A DNA stretch of 64,000 nt from Marchantia polymorpha subsp. ruderalis (GCA_037833965.1 AP031354.1:10394001-10458000), one strand, 5' to 3'; shown: positions 37,401 through 49,687, counted from the stretch's first letter. The notes: generated by a model from the letters alone, not told the origin. Numbers and translations are program-made.

Positions 37401-37902
37401 TCGGGACCAGAATGTCTCAATGTACTGGATGCTTGACTGTATTGAGTCCCAGGATATGGCTGGACCTAGCGGACCTGGACCCAGACTAGAAAGCAAATTT
37501 GTTGACATCCGAAGATGGCAAAGACTGCTTACGACGTCTCACAATCAAACTACATAGAGTTGTGCATTATGCGGGTATATCAGATATGAGGTGAAGCCAA
37601 CAGTGATTTTATTGGTTATAGTTTCAAAATTAACCAGGATAGCTGGAAAGTCCATGCTAGGCTGCCTCAAAATCTCTAAACCTATGATAATCACACTGTA
37701 TATAGAGTTACAGGTGCACACCTGCATTACCGCAGCCAACCATCAATATTCGATGAGTCTTAGAAATATATTTGGTGATGATCGGACTTAATCCTGAGTA
37801 GCGTTGATACCAATCGAAAGATCCGGCATCTTGGCTGTAGCGATTGTCCCAATACGCCTCATCTCCATACGCCTGCGGATGATGACTCTTACCTTTCGTC
37901 AT
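34450..37902 (-). CDS. class I SAM-dependent methyltransferase, EEF1AKMT4/METTL13-like, nine exons
   Basis: Exons (genomic): 37,722-37,902; 36,468-36,581; 36,153-36,221; 35,883-35,902; 35,562-35,614; 35,266-35,296; 35,072-35,153; 34,753-34,892; 34,450-34,509. All introns are GT/AG, phases fit throughout, and the product is 249 aa. SAM-binding motif I is RILMVGCGNA (residues 51-60) and the acidic residue after strand 2 is D78 in IVNVDIS. DVREM and FDSIVDKGMFDSLM follow, and the family hallmark YGDPRVRMSHL starts near residue 159. The C-terminus ends in a lysine-rich tail (KKKKPAAKK). Animal relatives methylate lysines of elongation factor eEF1A; in plants the substrate is unproven. The 20-nt fourth exon is a microexon. 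Splices were drawn by eye; the last acceptor (GAACAG) is the least certain. Confidence 0.88.
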
Positions 37903-38400
37903 TTTACTGGGCTGCAATCAACCCTAAAGCCTGCTCATTTCCCGATCAATCTCATCACAAGTTTGTCCATTCAGACACCCTCGTCTCAAACGACAAATGC
38001 CCCGTGCTCTCGTCGATGCCGACTGCAATTGAGATGAAAATTCTCAGTTAGTACCCTCGACGACTCACGCAGGAGCAGGTGAAAAATAAAATGTGCTGCA
38101 TGAGAGATAGACAGTGGTACAGGGAGCAGGAGCGAGATCTGTAGGGAAAGAGTCCGAGAGGCAGGAACAGCAGCCCATGCAAGACGGATAGGGAGTACAG
38201 GAATCGTACAGATGAATCGAAAGCCAAAAGCGAATCTGTCTGATAACCTCGCTCCTTGACTCAGGGCCGACAAATTTCGACAGAACAACGACCGAGAGAG
38301 ATAGAGATAGATGGGGAGGGGAGGAGAAAGCCCACCGGCACAGAGGTCCGAGGGAGCGAGTGAGCGACAGTGACCAAGAAGGAAATGACGGGTCAACTCA
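37903..38400 (-). promoter_or_regulatory. 5' flank of the methyltransferase gene
   Basis: Immediately upstream of the ATG at 37,900-37,902. It presumably carries the leader and core promoter, but no clear TATA box stands out. The flank merges into a GC-rich block that could also drive transcription to the right. Confidence 0.35.
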
Positions 38401-40440
38401 GAGTCCTAGACCCTGTCGCCACTCACGTTCAAGACCGATCTTTCAGGCCTCCAACTCCTCGCGATGAGGTGCGACCTCCAAAACGGTTAGTGACAAGACA
38501 GCCACTGCAACAGCAGCGATCGTCGAAAGAACGCGAGCCTCCCGTCGCTCGAACGGTGGCAGCTAGCTGCAAGAGAGCTAATTGCCCCGGCCCAATGGCA
38601 CCACTGCCTCCTCCTCCTCCTCCTCCTCTCTCCTCCTCCTCCGCCTGCTCTGCCAACCTCCTGATCATCTGCAACCATCCCCCTCCACCCTCCGTTCGCC
38701 CCTCGCCCTCGCCTCCGCCACTAGCTCCACCTCCACGGGCTCTTCTGCTCCAGCAGCAAGAAAAGGCCAGCGCCAAGACACACGACAGATTAGCATCGAC
38801 AGCATCAACAGCAGCAGCAGCAGCCTCGTCCCGTCTCGGATCGTCGCCTGCGCATTCAAAAAGGGGCCGCAGGGCCAATGCGCTGCCGGGGGGTGGGGCA
38901 ATTACACTCGCCTCTCGCTCTGCGCAGCCCCTGCTGCCGCTGCTGCTCCCCCACAACCGACGACGACGACGCTCTCCACCAGCCCAGGTGCCAGTTTTAG
39001 CCCCCTCAATAATTTATTATTTACACTTACCTCTCTGCCATCGAGGCGCCCTTTTACCTTTTCACCCTCGGCCCTGACCCCAGCACACAGACAGACAATG
39101 AGTGCGCCGGGTAAGCGGATCCGCGAGTTTACTAACTCATGGCACCTCGTCGTCGAGCCCCCACTGTCCCACTGGGCGCGGCAGATCTCGCTTTCGCACG
39201 TTGACTGGACCGGTGCCGGTTAGCGTACTAATCCCTCGGTAATCACGACCACTTACGTGCTGATGCACCGCTGCTCCCCGCTCCCCGGAACAGGCAGCCA
39301 ACGGATCGTCGCTTACGCCCGCCGTCCGTCAGTCGGTACAAGGCGCCGGCTGTCAACGACGTACAGCACAGAGCGGACGGACTGGACTGGACTGGCCCCA
39401 GATGCTGCTGTCTCTGTCTCTCGGGCTGCCACCGTTCGGCCGACGACGACGACGTGATTGCTTAATGAGATGGCATTATTAAGGCATGATTAGGCTTATC
39501 GCCTCGGCTCACTGGCTCACTGGCTAACCGGAGTCCCAGGTACAACCCCGGCAGGACCGGTTCCGGAGGTGCCGACCCGTGCCATCATGGGGCTACGCGC
39601 CCCCCCCCCTCGTCAATGCCCGCGCGTGCCTTGGCTTCCACTTTCTCTAGCCCACTAGCTAGCCATGACACCATGTGCGTCGCGAGAACCCGTTTGTCGG
39701 GCCCCTGCTCCCTCCCGTCTGGTGGTATCGAGTAATATGCCGAAAAGGACGCAAGACTCAGACGAATCCCCCAACAGTATGGCCTCGGCCCTTAGCGTAC
39801 TTCTGCAATGCCTCTACTATAGGAAATCTGGCATATTGCCCCCTGCCGTATCCAAAACATTTTAGTCGATTATGCTATAAAATTCGACATTTAAAAGCGA
39901 TGAAATGTTTAGTTTGGTTTTTTCCAAATTGGATGTGTGTTGTGCTGATTCCAAAATCAGAGAATATGAAGAAAACATGAATGCAATATCCCAGAAATTC
40001 TCGTGTATATTTTGGTGTATTTTCAGTGATTGAAATGGACCGACGAGATTTTCGGTTCTGGATCTCTGGGCCGGTCAAACATTGCGTTTAGCGATTCTCA
40101 AGTTGTGGTGCCCCGACACGGCACGACAACCATCGTCAAGGAAGGAACATCTACGGACGGAAGTTGATGAATGCACTTCTTGCTGTGCTGGTGGATAGAG
40201 TCACATACACCATTTCGGTTTTGGTTCTATGTGTTCTTAATCTATTCTCAAATCTTATATTTGCAATTTGTAAATTGGGAAAAACTTGCCAGAATTGCGG
40301 GAAGGTTGTTTCCTCGAGAGAGTGGGTAATTCGCGGGCATCCCTGAGGACTCGGGGGGCTGCAAATGCGTAGGCATGTTCGACTCGTCTCCATGGACTCG
40401 AAGCACGGGATGATATCGGATGCAGGAGGGAGGGGCCACC
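38401..40440. other. GC-rich block with triplet repeats, no firm gene
   Basis: Very GC-rich from 38,400 to 39,700, with (CTC)n near 38,605-38,640, (AGC)n near 38,805-38,822 and a C-run at 39,601-39,610. It supports long overlapping Pro/Ser/Arg/Ala-rich frames on both strands that look compositional. It may be the shared upstream region of the methyltransferase (-) and the small ORF at 40,441 (+). From 39,850 to 40,150 the composition drops back to average. Confidence 0.4.
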
Positions 40441-40608
40441 ATGCGAGCGGCAAATGTGGACTGCAGGATACTTCTGGGGGTCGCTCCTCATGCACAGCGC
40501 CAAGTGGTGAAGTACACCTTGCGAGCCCCTCCAGCCAAGACTGGCCTTGCCCTCTGGGCTTTCTACACGACGAGCTTCTGGTTTCTGGTGGGAGTCCTCT
40601 TGCCATGA
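40441..40608 (+). CDS. candidate 55-aa single-pass membrane protein
   Basis: The start codon sits in GCCACCATGCG, an ideal Kozak context; an in-frame ATG 21 bases upstream (40,420) would add seven residues. The product has a basic N-terminal half (HAQRQVVKY) and a hydrophobic C-terminus (TGLALWAFYTTSFWFLVGV) long enough to cross a membrane once. Size and layout resemble small mitochondrial inner-membrane subunits, but I recognise no family. Overlapping minus-strand frames (40,151-40,683) are the competing reading. It could be chance. Confidence 0.3.
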   Translation: MRAANVDCRILLGVAPHAQRQVVKYTLRAPPAKTGLALWAFYTTSFWFLVGVLLP

Positions 40609-40699
40609 TTCCATTGGCCACCGCACCCTTCCACGGGGCACGGTTGCCATTGAGCTGCTGTCATACATGTTCTCGAACTTCATATTAGCAAAGAGATAT

Positions 40700-41115
40700 T
40701 AAAGTCAGACACCTTCCTGAAGTCGAAATGGTCGTCTGACTGACTCTGTGGAAGAAAGCATCATCATGCGTTCCCGAGAAGACCCTTTGGAACGGCGAGG
40801 AATATTTGTTTGTGGAGAATTGCCACTTCTGTGAAGCTCGTTATCATTCCAATGCCTGAAAACATCAGTTTTCTCCAACAGAAGATCGAGTCAAGGTTTC
40901 TATCATTATCCCACGTCATGGTGTACATGAACACGAGTAGATGGTCGGAAGCTCTCTTTCTAGACAGACTATGAAATGGGCATCGGTCGGCTTAGGAATC
41001 CACTCTTCTGCCCATTGCAAATCATTTTGTGAATGGAAGCTGCAAGTGTAACATGGCTAGCCACGTGAGTTTCTATCCGCCCGTCGATACTGGTGATGAC
41101 GAAGTTACTCTTTTC
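40700..41115. other. no gene seen
   Basis: About 400 bases of mixed composition with only short frames, ending at the AT palindrome. Confidence 0.4.
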
Positions 41116-41122
41116 ACGGGCA

Positions 41123-41158
<36 letters not shown>

Positions 41159-41165
41159 TGCCCGT
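41116..41165. repeat. 50-bp perfect palindrome around (AT)n
   Basis: ACGGGCAGC, then an uninterrupted AT run of about 32 bp, then GCTGCCCGT. The whole is self-complementary and can extrude as a cruciform. It marks the exact left border of an AT-rich island. Confidence 0.9.
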
Positions 41166-43250
41166 AAAAAAAACGTAATCATCTCAACAGACAATCTAAT
41201 TTTTATTTGAAATTTGGGCATTAAAAAATAAATTGATCATGTTTGGCATCAGATCAAATAAATGATTTACGGTATTAAGGTGAAATCTAATAAATTTGAG
41301 AAAATCAATAAAGTAAGAAATTAGGAAAGTATCTAGAATTTTTAGAAATTTAAATTGGAAATTGAAAAAATGCAATAAAAAGCTTGTATTTCATATCATC
41401 TTATCAAGCTTAGAAAAGAAAATTAAAAAAATTTAATTGAAAAATAATCATAATGATAATCAATTGATAGCAGAAATACATGTTCACTAGCTTATCTATG
41501 CAAAGAGATATGTTTGAGAAAATCAATAAAAAAAAAGGGCTTGCTAGAAAAAAAATTAATGATGAAATTAGATTTGAATGATATTTTTAATGAACTAGAC
41601 TAGTTTAGTGAACCCTTCAAGTTTCAAAATAATTTTTTGATAAAATTTGTAATTTATATCGTATATAATTACATATGATTTCTACTCATCATTTGAATTA
41701 TTTTGAATACATTACATTTTTTATTGCTGGATTTTAGGATGAGTATTAGTTTTGTGTTTGATTAAGTCTATTTGTGAAAATTTTCAAATTATTTTATGAG
41801 TACTACATATGTAAAAATTTATGCATATAGACTTCAGATGCTAAAACAACTTAATATTGAAAAGGTAAAAACTAATAATTATCTGTATTAGTTCAAAATT
41901 TTACTATTTTTCAATTTTTTTGAATAATTTTAAAAATATTACCATTAGCAAAGTTGTAAGTATATTTACATATATATAATTTTTACAAATCTTATTTTGA
42001 AAATAAAAAAATCATTGAATAAACCGTTTGATTGTGTATTAATGTTATATCAAATTACTGTATAAGTATTCTAGAAATGCAACATATGTTTGATAACTTT
42101 TCAAAATTAACCCTTCATGAATGTATTAGCATAAGCATGAGGAAATAATGGACTATTGAAATTTAGATGAAGCAAATAATCAAATGGCTGAGAGGTCGTG
42201 AAATGAAGAATTTAGGTTAATCATAAAATTTTTATGATCAATCGTACTGATGTTACATATCCATTACAGAAAAAATGTGGTGGTGAGTAAATGTTTAAAC
42301 ACTAATGTGTTAACCTTAGTGTGTGGTAGACAGTTCAGATTTGATCTTTTATATATGAGTCAAATGTTATTCGAATTAATGTCTTTGATTATTGATATTA
42401 TTTAGTTATCTTGGTTACACAACTTTCAAGCCTGGATTATCTTCTGTTATAATTAATACAGATAACCAAGAGTTGAAAGTGATTTGAACCATATGATAAA
42501 TATAATATTCTGGGTTGATGTCTAAATTTTGAAATATTGTTTCATAAAATCAGTTTGAAAAAGTTACTAACTGTAGATGTGACTGTCGTCAAAGGTTAGC
42601 TAATGAAAGAATCTGGATTATAAATATCCAAATGAAGTTTACTTGATTACGATATTATTTTTTTATACTATGATTATGACCAAATTTTGCAGATTATTAC
42701 ATTTAAAATCCTAATTTGAATCAAACAAATGTTACACTAATGTCATATGCTTTGATTCGAAACAGGAACTGTTATCCAAATCTTTGAGCAACACCAAGCT
42801 TTGATTAAGAGGATATAGCATAGGATATAGGACCACATTTAGCAATCTATTAAATCTTCAGTCTCTGATAGGTATACATATCCAAAACTGAAACATGTAG
42901 TGAGTCAGATCAACCTAGATGAATTCACTATTCTATCATTGACTCTGTCAACGATGATTTTGTCCTTGTTGGGCTGGATTGGGTATTCCCTTGATATTGA
43001 TAATCCGTGTAATTACACAACTACTATTTCATTACTCTTGATTCTTTAATAAATTTTTCACATATCACATTTTTTAATCACAAGTGTGTAACAAGGAAAC
43101 GTGAACCATTATTTGGATTACGGTTTCTTGCTCAAGAATTTCTGTGATGTAGTCCACTGCATTATAGTCTGACTCACATACGGGGAATGCTATAATATCA
43201 TGGAGTGTCCCACGCGGTAGCAGGTGAGAACAGAGTGTAGCTCCAAATGG
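41166..43250. other. AT-rich island, no gene seen
   Basis: About 2 kb of strongly AT-rich DNA with A/T tracts and no open frame worth calling. I found no terminal repeats that would make it a recognisable element. Confidence 0.5.
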
Positions 43251-44247
43251 GACCGAGGCAATAAATTGGACTGAGAAAACATTCACAAAAATACAAGAGA
43301 AGTTTTATCCGTATGCAGGATTTGGAACCACCTATTTACCTTCTCAACAATATAACGGTGTGGCCCAAGACCCTTTATGAACTTTGAATAAAAAACACCA
43401 GCTAGCTGTATATTGACTTCCTGTCTCCTACATTAGTTGTGCAAAACCGTAGAGCATCACGAACAACGGGCGAAAGGGAAATTAGTAACCACGAATGGGA
43501 GCCCCCTAAACATGGGAAAGGATGATGAAGATTACAAATACAGTTCAGAGAAGCGAAGTAACGCACGATCAAGTCAAAGACGACATCGAACGGAATTTCA
43601 TAATCATTGCTCGAGTACATAATGGTCAAAGCCACTTGATTACTCTCCAGGAAACACATGACCTGTCATGCTAAACCAGTACTAAACACGATCACGCCAA
43701 AGGCCGATTACCGACCATTTCACCGAACAACAACACTCGAGAAAAGGTCTGGCTCACTCCACGTGAAGAGAACGGTCTCAGACTCCCAGTTGACCGGAGT
43801 CAAACCAATGGCAACCAATGACAACCAATTTTGGCAACCCAATTCTCCAGTGTCGTGATCTCGAGATTTGCCTCCACGGGCAGTAACTGATCATGAAGCC
43901 CATTGGCTGACCCTGGGGCCGGTGGGAGCCTGGGGCTCGCTAATCTGGATGTTGCATAATCAAGGCTCTCTAAACATAGCTTGATCAGAAGTACTGTACC
44001 TCTGGTTATAAAAGGCAGACGACAAGTTGTTGCAACCGAGGCTTAATAAATTGATCCGCTGTCAGGGGCTGGGTTTATGAAACCCCGGACTCTCACTGAC
44101 TGCTCTCTGGTACAGGCTTGCTTGCTTGCTAGTTAAGTTGGTCACTGGATCATTGAGTGCCCCAACTTATTTTCCATACGTCTCTGTACCTTCTGTCTCA
44201 CACCTCGCTATGGCTTCGTACTGTGTTCCTTGAGAATGGGCCGAGAA
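43251..44247. other. mixed-composition block with promoter-like motifs
   Basis: No coding sequence recognised. The right half has a CCAAT-box cluster and a TATA box, listed separately, with no protein gene behind them. Confidence 0.4.
43805..44014 (+). promoter_or_regulatory. CCAAT cluster and TATA box, candidate plus-strand promoter
   Basis: CCAAT occurs four times within 40 bp (43,805, 43,815, 43,825, 43,839), and once more in reverse as ATTGG near 43,901. A good TATAAAAG lies at 44,007-44,014. This is a plausible plant core promoter arrangement, but no protein-coding gene follows within 500 bp; a 16-bp hairpin lies about 240 bp downstream. Confidence 0.4.
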
Positions 44248-44289
44248 TGGCAACACGTTTCGGAGAAATCAAACCGAAACGTGTTGCCA
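44248..44289. repeat. perfect hairpin, 16-bp arms, 10-nt loop
   Basis: TGGCAACACGTTTCGG (44,248-44,263) pairs exactly with 44,274-44,289. It lies downstream of a TATA/CCAAT-type promoter signature. Confidence 0.9.
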
Positions 44290-44549
44290 AAATCCTTATG
44301 AATGCTTGCAAGGTTCACTAACCGTGGTAGCACGTCAGACACCCGGAGGCCATTTAAAGTTTTTCAGACAAGAAAACCCCATCACACACTGTACTTCGGG
44401 TTTTCATAGAAATATAGTTTCTTCGAGTCGGATAGGAGGGATTATCATTCAAATATTTGGTGAAAATTTCATACCACCGGACCAACGAGCAAACAAAGTC
44501 TAGATTCAAACCAAATTATCTGATAAAAGTGAAGTGAGATACGCTAATT

Positions 44550-44605
44550 TGTATACCATTTAAGGTATACAAATTTGTATACCTTAAGGTAATTTGTAAA
44601 CCATT
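44550..44605. repeat. nested palindromes at the edge of an AT-rich island
   Basis: AAGGTATACAAATTTGTATACCTT is a perfect 24-bp palindrome. The flanking AATTTGTATACC also pairs with GGTATACAAATT, giving overlapping alternative hairpins. Confidence 0.8.
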
Positions 44606-46200
44606 TAATTTTTTTCAATTCTTTTATGGTATTTGAGATGCATGTAAAACATTGCATTGAATATCACCGTTTTTATTTATGTTCTAAAACACATCATGCA
44701 TCAATTTCTCAAGTTATGACATTGGAGTTTGTTCTGGGGTGTTGAAAGTAATAGAAGCCATTCAATGTTCAAAGACAAACACATATTACATATCGTTAAT
44801 GTTTTCATTTTTAGCATGTATCATTCATTTTGATAAAATAGAAGAAAATTCGTTTATATTTTATTTGGATAATAGAAAAATGTAAAATTTGCAATTTTTT
44901 TGTAGCAAGATTATGAGAAGATGATCCAAAATGATATTTTATTATATTCAAGCATAAAATCATTACATAAATAGAAAATTTGATTCTTTGATAAAAAAAA
45001 CTCTTATTTCTCTTACAGAAATTTCTCTTTGAATTGTAAAAACTACAAGTATAAATATTTCTCAGAAAATTGAGTGAGTCAAAATTTAACCTAAAAAAAT
45101 ATAGTTCAAATATATGTGAAACATATCAAGAATTTTTTAATCAAAATATTGGTAATAAAATTTATCTTGATATTTTATTTAGAGAAATTAAATTCAGTTT
45201 GGAAAAAGAGGTTTAATTTGTTTGTAATTCCTAAAAAACATAATCTAATATGAAACAAAAAAATCAAAATTTGAGATTTCATTCATAAAATAAAATATCA
45301 ATTAATATTTTTAAAATAATCACGTAATTAGAAGAAATACCTTCTCAAATATCCTATTAAAATTATTCAAAAATTTTCATATAAAATCAATAAAATAATA
45401 ATATGACTCATAGAATCATAAAATTTATAAAATAAATAAAGTCACAAATAAATGATTATCATAAAATCAGGAATAACATGCTACTAATAAATAGTAAGTA
45501 ATGATTATAAATAGCATGTTACACATATGGTCTACTACTCAAGATTACATATGATGATTTAGTCTCAATATTTTTTCATGAGTTGTAGTAATAATATTCT
45601 ATGTGCGTGCAACATGAAAAGGATAGATTTTTGTGACATGTGATATGATGGTTTTTTAAATATCAATATTACGTTATTGATACACATAGATGAATGAATA
45701 ATCAACCCAAGAACATGCTTTGTGTAATTACAGTTCATAAATAATGCAAGCTAGCTTCAAAAGATGTGGATGATTACTATTGATTTGTTTTTTGAACTTG
45801 AATTTTGAATTAATAATTTTGAAGCCAATAAACATGAAAAAACTACTTGATGCGACCTGCGCAATTTAAAATACTTGGAGAGAACCAACACAATTCATTT
45901 TATCCAACATTATCCCATGATGATACTACATCATAGCGTCACCACAACACAATATCTGGTTTAGCTACAACCCATTGTAAGTACTAGATGCTAGTGCGTC
46001 ATGTACCAGGAAATCTAACTAGCATTAAAGCTCGAAACAAAAAAGATTCTTGTCTTATTTTGGCACAAATCGCGTCTTGCCGTAGTGATAGAATTGCGTT
46101 TGCGATCAATCGATTAACACAGAGTAAACAAAACAAGGGACAATGGATATTTGTTGTGCGGATTGAAGATGGATTGTTCGATGATTTTGAGTAGGAAGCT
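44606..46200. other. AT-rich island, no gene seen
   Basis: AT-rich from about 44,600 to 45,900. A 68-codon plus-strand frame at 45,988-46,194 has no recognisable motif. Confidence 0.45.
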
Positions 46201-47067
46201 CGCAGCATTCCAAGCGGTGATCTTAGTGGCATTGGTAGTGTGTGTTATGAATCAAATGACAATGGCTTAATCGTTGGTTAGATCACGGAAGGAGAGTTCA
46301 TCACATGACTGCATGCAATATCAAATTTCTACTGTTGGAGCCCACATCGATACTGACTTACCACAATTGGTACTTCTTGACCACGATGGACAAAATGCAT
46401 GTGTACAAAATCTGGAATGAAAATTTAAGCAAACTATAGAATATGGTCATAAAAGATTTTTTCTTGATGACGTAGGACTTAAATTGTGCAAATCTGAGTA
46501 TCCGCGAACTCCAAGCCGTGAGTTATCTCGTGCGTCATCATGCCTCAATTGCACCGATAAGCTCTCTTTGGTCATGAACTATGAGCTATCATTGGCACCG
46601 CCAAGTGATGTCTAAATCTTGAATGAACAAGGCTTCAAATTGATCTTCAAACTTCTAAACTAATGCAAGTTGTCTTACTCAACATCAAGGGCTATGCACC
46701 AGAGTCAAGCAAAACTCTCGCTGGAACATACAACTATCCTGTAAAACTCACCACAACAAATCACTCCGATTGTCTATCATAGACACATCCAAAACAATAC
46801 TCTCAAGATCAATGGTTGGCTCGACTAGTAATAACTTCATCTTTGCTGCTGCCGCGTGCCAAGTTGCCTCATCCCTGAGTGTAGGCATTGAGAATTGCTT
46901 TCCCACAATACCCTCACATATCTCGGCACTTGTAGAAGTGATACTCCCACGTTCACACAACATGATTGCTACACGAAGTACAGGAGCCACATCAAACCCT
47001 AAGACCATCAGCTCCGTGGTTGAAAACAGTGAAGATTTCATCACCAAAATAGTAATTTGCATCACTA

Positions 47068-47145
47068 CACTAGATGATGTCTTTGTGCCCACAACATGCA
47101 TCAATGCACTAGATGATGTCTCTGTGCCCACAACATGTGATGTAA
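47068..47145. repeat. 39-bp tandem duplication
   Basis: CACTAGATGATGTCT.TGTGCCCACAACATG appears twice in tandem within the gag-protease fossil, with one or two differences. Confidence 0.8.
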
Positions 47146-48828
47146 ATGCCTCAGTTCTCACTAGAGGATCACTAGGTGGTGTAAATTTCATAGATGAAAT
47201 CCTGCCTACTTCTAACATAAAAAATGACGGGGAAATCTAGCTTGACTCCCATCCTCATCCCTCTTAGGATCCAACTCCACGTTCGCACCGCGTCACTCTG
47301 AAGCACGAGCAGCACATCTCGTTACTGCAACAGCTCCTTCAATCTAAGCTGCAGTTGCCAAATAAAAAGCTTTTGCTCCCGAACTAGTCATAGAAGCAAG
47401 CCTCTGCTCCAACTTCTCAATCCGAGCAGCCATAACGTTGGTAAGAGTAGCACCCACTACGTGTTGTCAGATGACACCCGCACCAGCACCTCTACCACCT
47501 TGATCTCGTGGAGCAACTCTGCCACGATCTCTACTCCCAGATCTCAACTCTAAATGGAGGTAGAAACATCACTCTGGTATAATTTGCTCGACCACAATGA
47601 TCACACACAACCTGTGTCGACTATGAACCTCGTCCACTGCCTTCTTGAAAACAATACTTTCTCATATGACTATCTCCACATGTTGGTCCCTTGTGCTGAC
47701 TAGAAATTGAAGGCAATGGTGCTCGCGCACCCGTCTCTATGTGACCTAACGGATATTGTGTTTGAACTCCACAACTCCCACCACTACCACAACTAGTAGG
47801 ACGAGATTGTGCGTCATTCTACAAGACACAAGAAGTAATGGACATGTTTTTACTAAATAAAGACGTCACCTTCCTCTCCTCCACTATGTTATGTCCCTAT
47901 ACTCCACTAGTACCTTCACCAATAGCTCCACCGGTACTCCCACTAGTACCGCTTCTAGTACTTCCATTGGTGCTATTACTCTCAGCTCCACTAGCAACAA
48001 CACCAATGGTATTAACACCACCATGGATAATGGACAGGTAGTTGGGAGATCAATGACACCTTTATGCGTCAATCTCCACATCATAGTCTCTACTAAACTC
48101 ATGATAGTTATACATGGAAGGTTACTCCAAATATTGAAACAACCCCTTTCAATCAAAGAAGGGTGTGAACAACGTGGGATTACGCAAAAATTGCATATCA
48201 CAACACGCATCAAACTCTTGGATGAATTCGTCCAACTCAATGGTGCCCACTTCACCTGAGTACCGTCGTGGATACTTCATGGCCACATACATCCCGTCCA
48301 TGTCCCAAATCGACAGTGTTGTGGCACTAGACGGTATCAAATTGAAACATTTGGTGTCCGCAACACCCTAGTCGTCCTCACCAACAAATGAGATAGATAA
48401 AGGTAGCCGATACCTGAACCCACTAGGCGTAAATCCACTCGTATCACTCAAAAAGATCACCAAACTCCTTAGTGATGACCAAATCCTCCACTAGCACCAC
48501 TGCCAAATCTCCACAAAGTATCCAAATCCGCACTTGACATCGTGCTTGTACTAAGCTACTCTAGCCCTACTAGCTATAGGGTATGGATAACCTAACTTGC
48601 CATCACCGCAAGAAGACTCTCACGGTTTATTGATCATCACTCTAGTATCACCGTGTGTGAAACAAAGATAAGTAAGTTGGTGATCAAATCCAATCGCGTT
48701 ATTGACAACACAGGAGTAAAACTACTATGAAAATCAGCGTCAATTCTTACACGGGCGTGCACCAAGAAGCAAGACTAAAGAGTATCCAAACACAAGCAAA
48801 CAACTAGCAACAACTCTTCAGTCTAAAT

Positions 48829-48855
48829 GAAACACAACACAACACAACACAACAC
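48829..48855. repeat. (AACAC)n microsatellite
   Basis: About five tandem AACAC units within the leader of the gag-protease fossil. Confidence 0.85.
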
Positions 48856-49340
48856 ACACGAAACATCGCATCGCATAGCGATCTTGATTTGATCTCCATC
48901 GCCTCCTATCACCTTCCGCCTCGAACGACTATAATGTCATCTCTTCCACCAAGTCGCAAAAAGCCAAGAGTCACTCTCTCTGCCTCGCAAATCATCGCCG
49001 AAGTTAGCTTTACACTCCTCGATCCACCATTGTCGAATCAAGATGTAAACTCAATATCACAAACAAAAAGATTCGAGAAGTGAAACACCCACAAACACAA
49101 ACTTGATGTAGTTTTGTTCGCTGAAATGAATCTGTATACTCTCAAACTTTCCAAATCAATTTTTCCATACCACTTTCAAATTTCCACCAAAATTCACGCA
49201 CAATCCCACGATTGCAAATAACTATAAATAATTGCAAACTCGTTCAAGCTTCTAACTAAATCCAAATGGCAATTCTTCGAGTGAAATAATATGTGTTAAC
49301 CCCATTGGTTTAATACACGAACGTTACCATCAAGCCCAGC

Positions 49341-49391
49341 TCACTCACTAGAGAATCTAGATCAACTCACTCACTAGAGAATCTAGATCGA
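49341..49391. repeat. 25-bp tandem duplication
   Basis: CTCACTCACTAGAGAATCTAGATC is present twice in direct succession. Confidence 0.8.
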
Positions 49392-49687
49392 CGCTTACGA
49401 ACACAATAGCCAACCCACTGAAGACTACATCAAACGCTACAGGCTAGACTCGAAGAACTAAATATTCTTTGAGTGACCCTCAACTATATACCCTTCAACA
49501 CCTAATCCTAGATTGACAGCTAAAAATATCATATACAAAAACACATGACACTAGTTATCCTTCAGTTTAGGCTAATTATCCTTCACTCTACTGCACTTTA
49601 CAAAAAAGATATATGTGATTGATCAAAGGGAAAATAGAATGCTTATGATATCATGTTGGGAGAGGGATGGGACGGAACGAGAATATA

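Larger units (their letters stand above)
46300..49650 (-). mobile_element. LTR-retroelement fossil, gag-protease part only
   Basis: The minus strand carries, from high to low coordinates, a primer-site-like TGATATCATAAGC (about 49,638-49,650), a leader, a gag-like region with RYSGEVGTIELDEFIQEFD near 48,220-48,280, zinc-knuckle-like cysteines (CDHCGRANYT) near 47,585-47,615, a spacer with a 39-bp tandem duplication (47,070-47,145) and a retropepsin-type LLDSGA motif near 46,700. No RT, RNase H or integrase was found below this, so the downstream part is absent. The 5' LTR would start at about 49,651 but I could not define it. It is broken, and the family is probably Ty3/gypsy or related. Confidence 0.6.

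Noticed and set aside
38370-39223. Plus-strand frames of 235 and 213 codons in the GC-rich block
   Set aside because: Poly-Pro/Ser/Ala from CTC and AGC triplet runs, and the opposite strand is also open over the same DNA. Kept only as a GC-rich flank.
40151-40683. Overlapping minus-strand frames of 156 and 142 codons
   Set aside because: No motif. They overlap the plus-strand small ORF that has the better start context, so neither is called.
46770-47240. Plus-strand frame of 156 codons
   Set aside because: It mirrors the minus-strand gag-protease region of the LTR fossil. The minus strand has the supporting motifs upstream and downstream.
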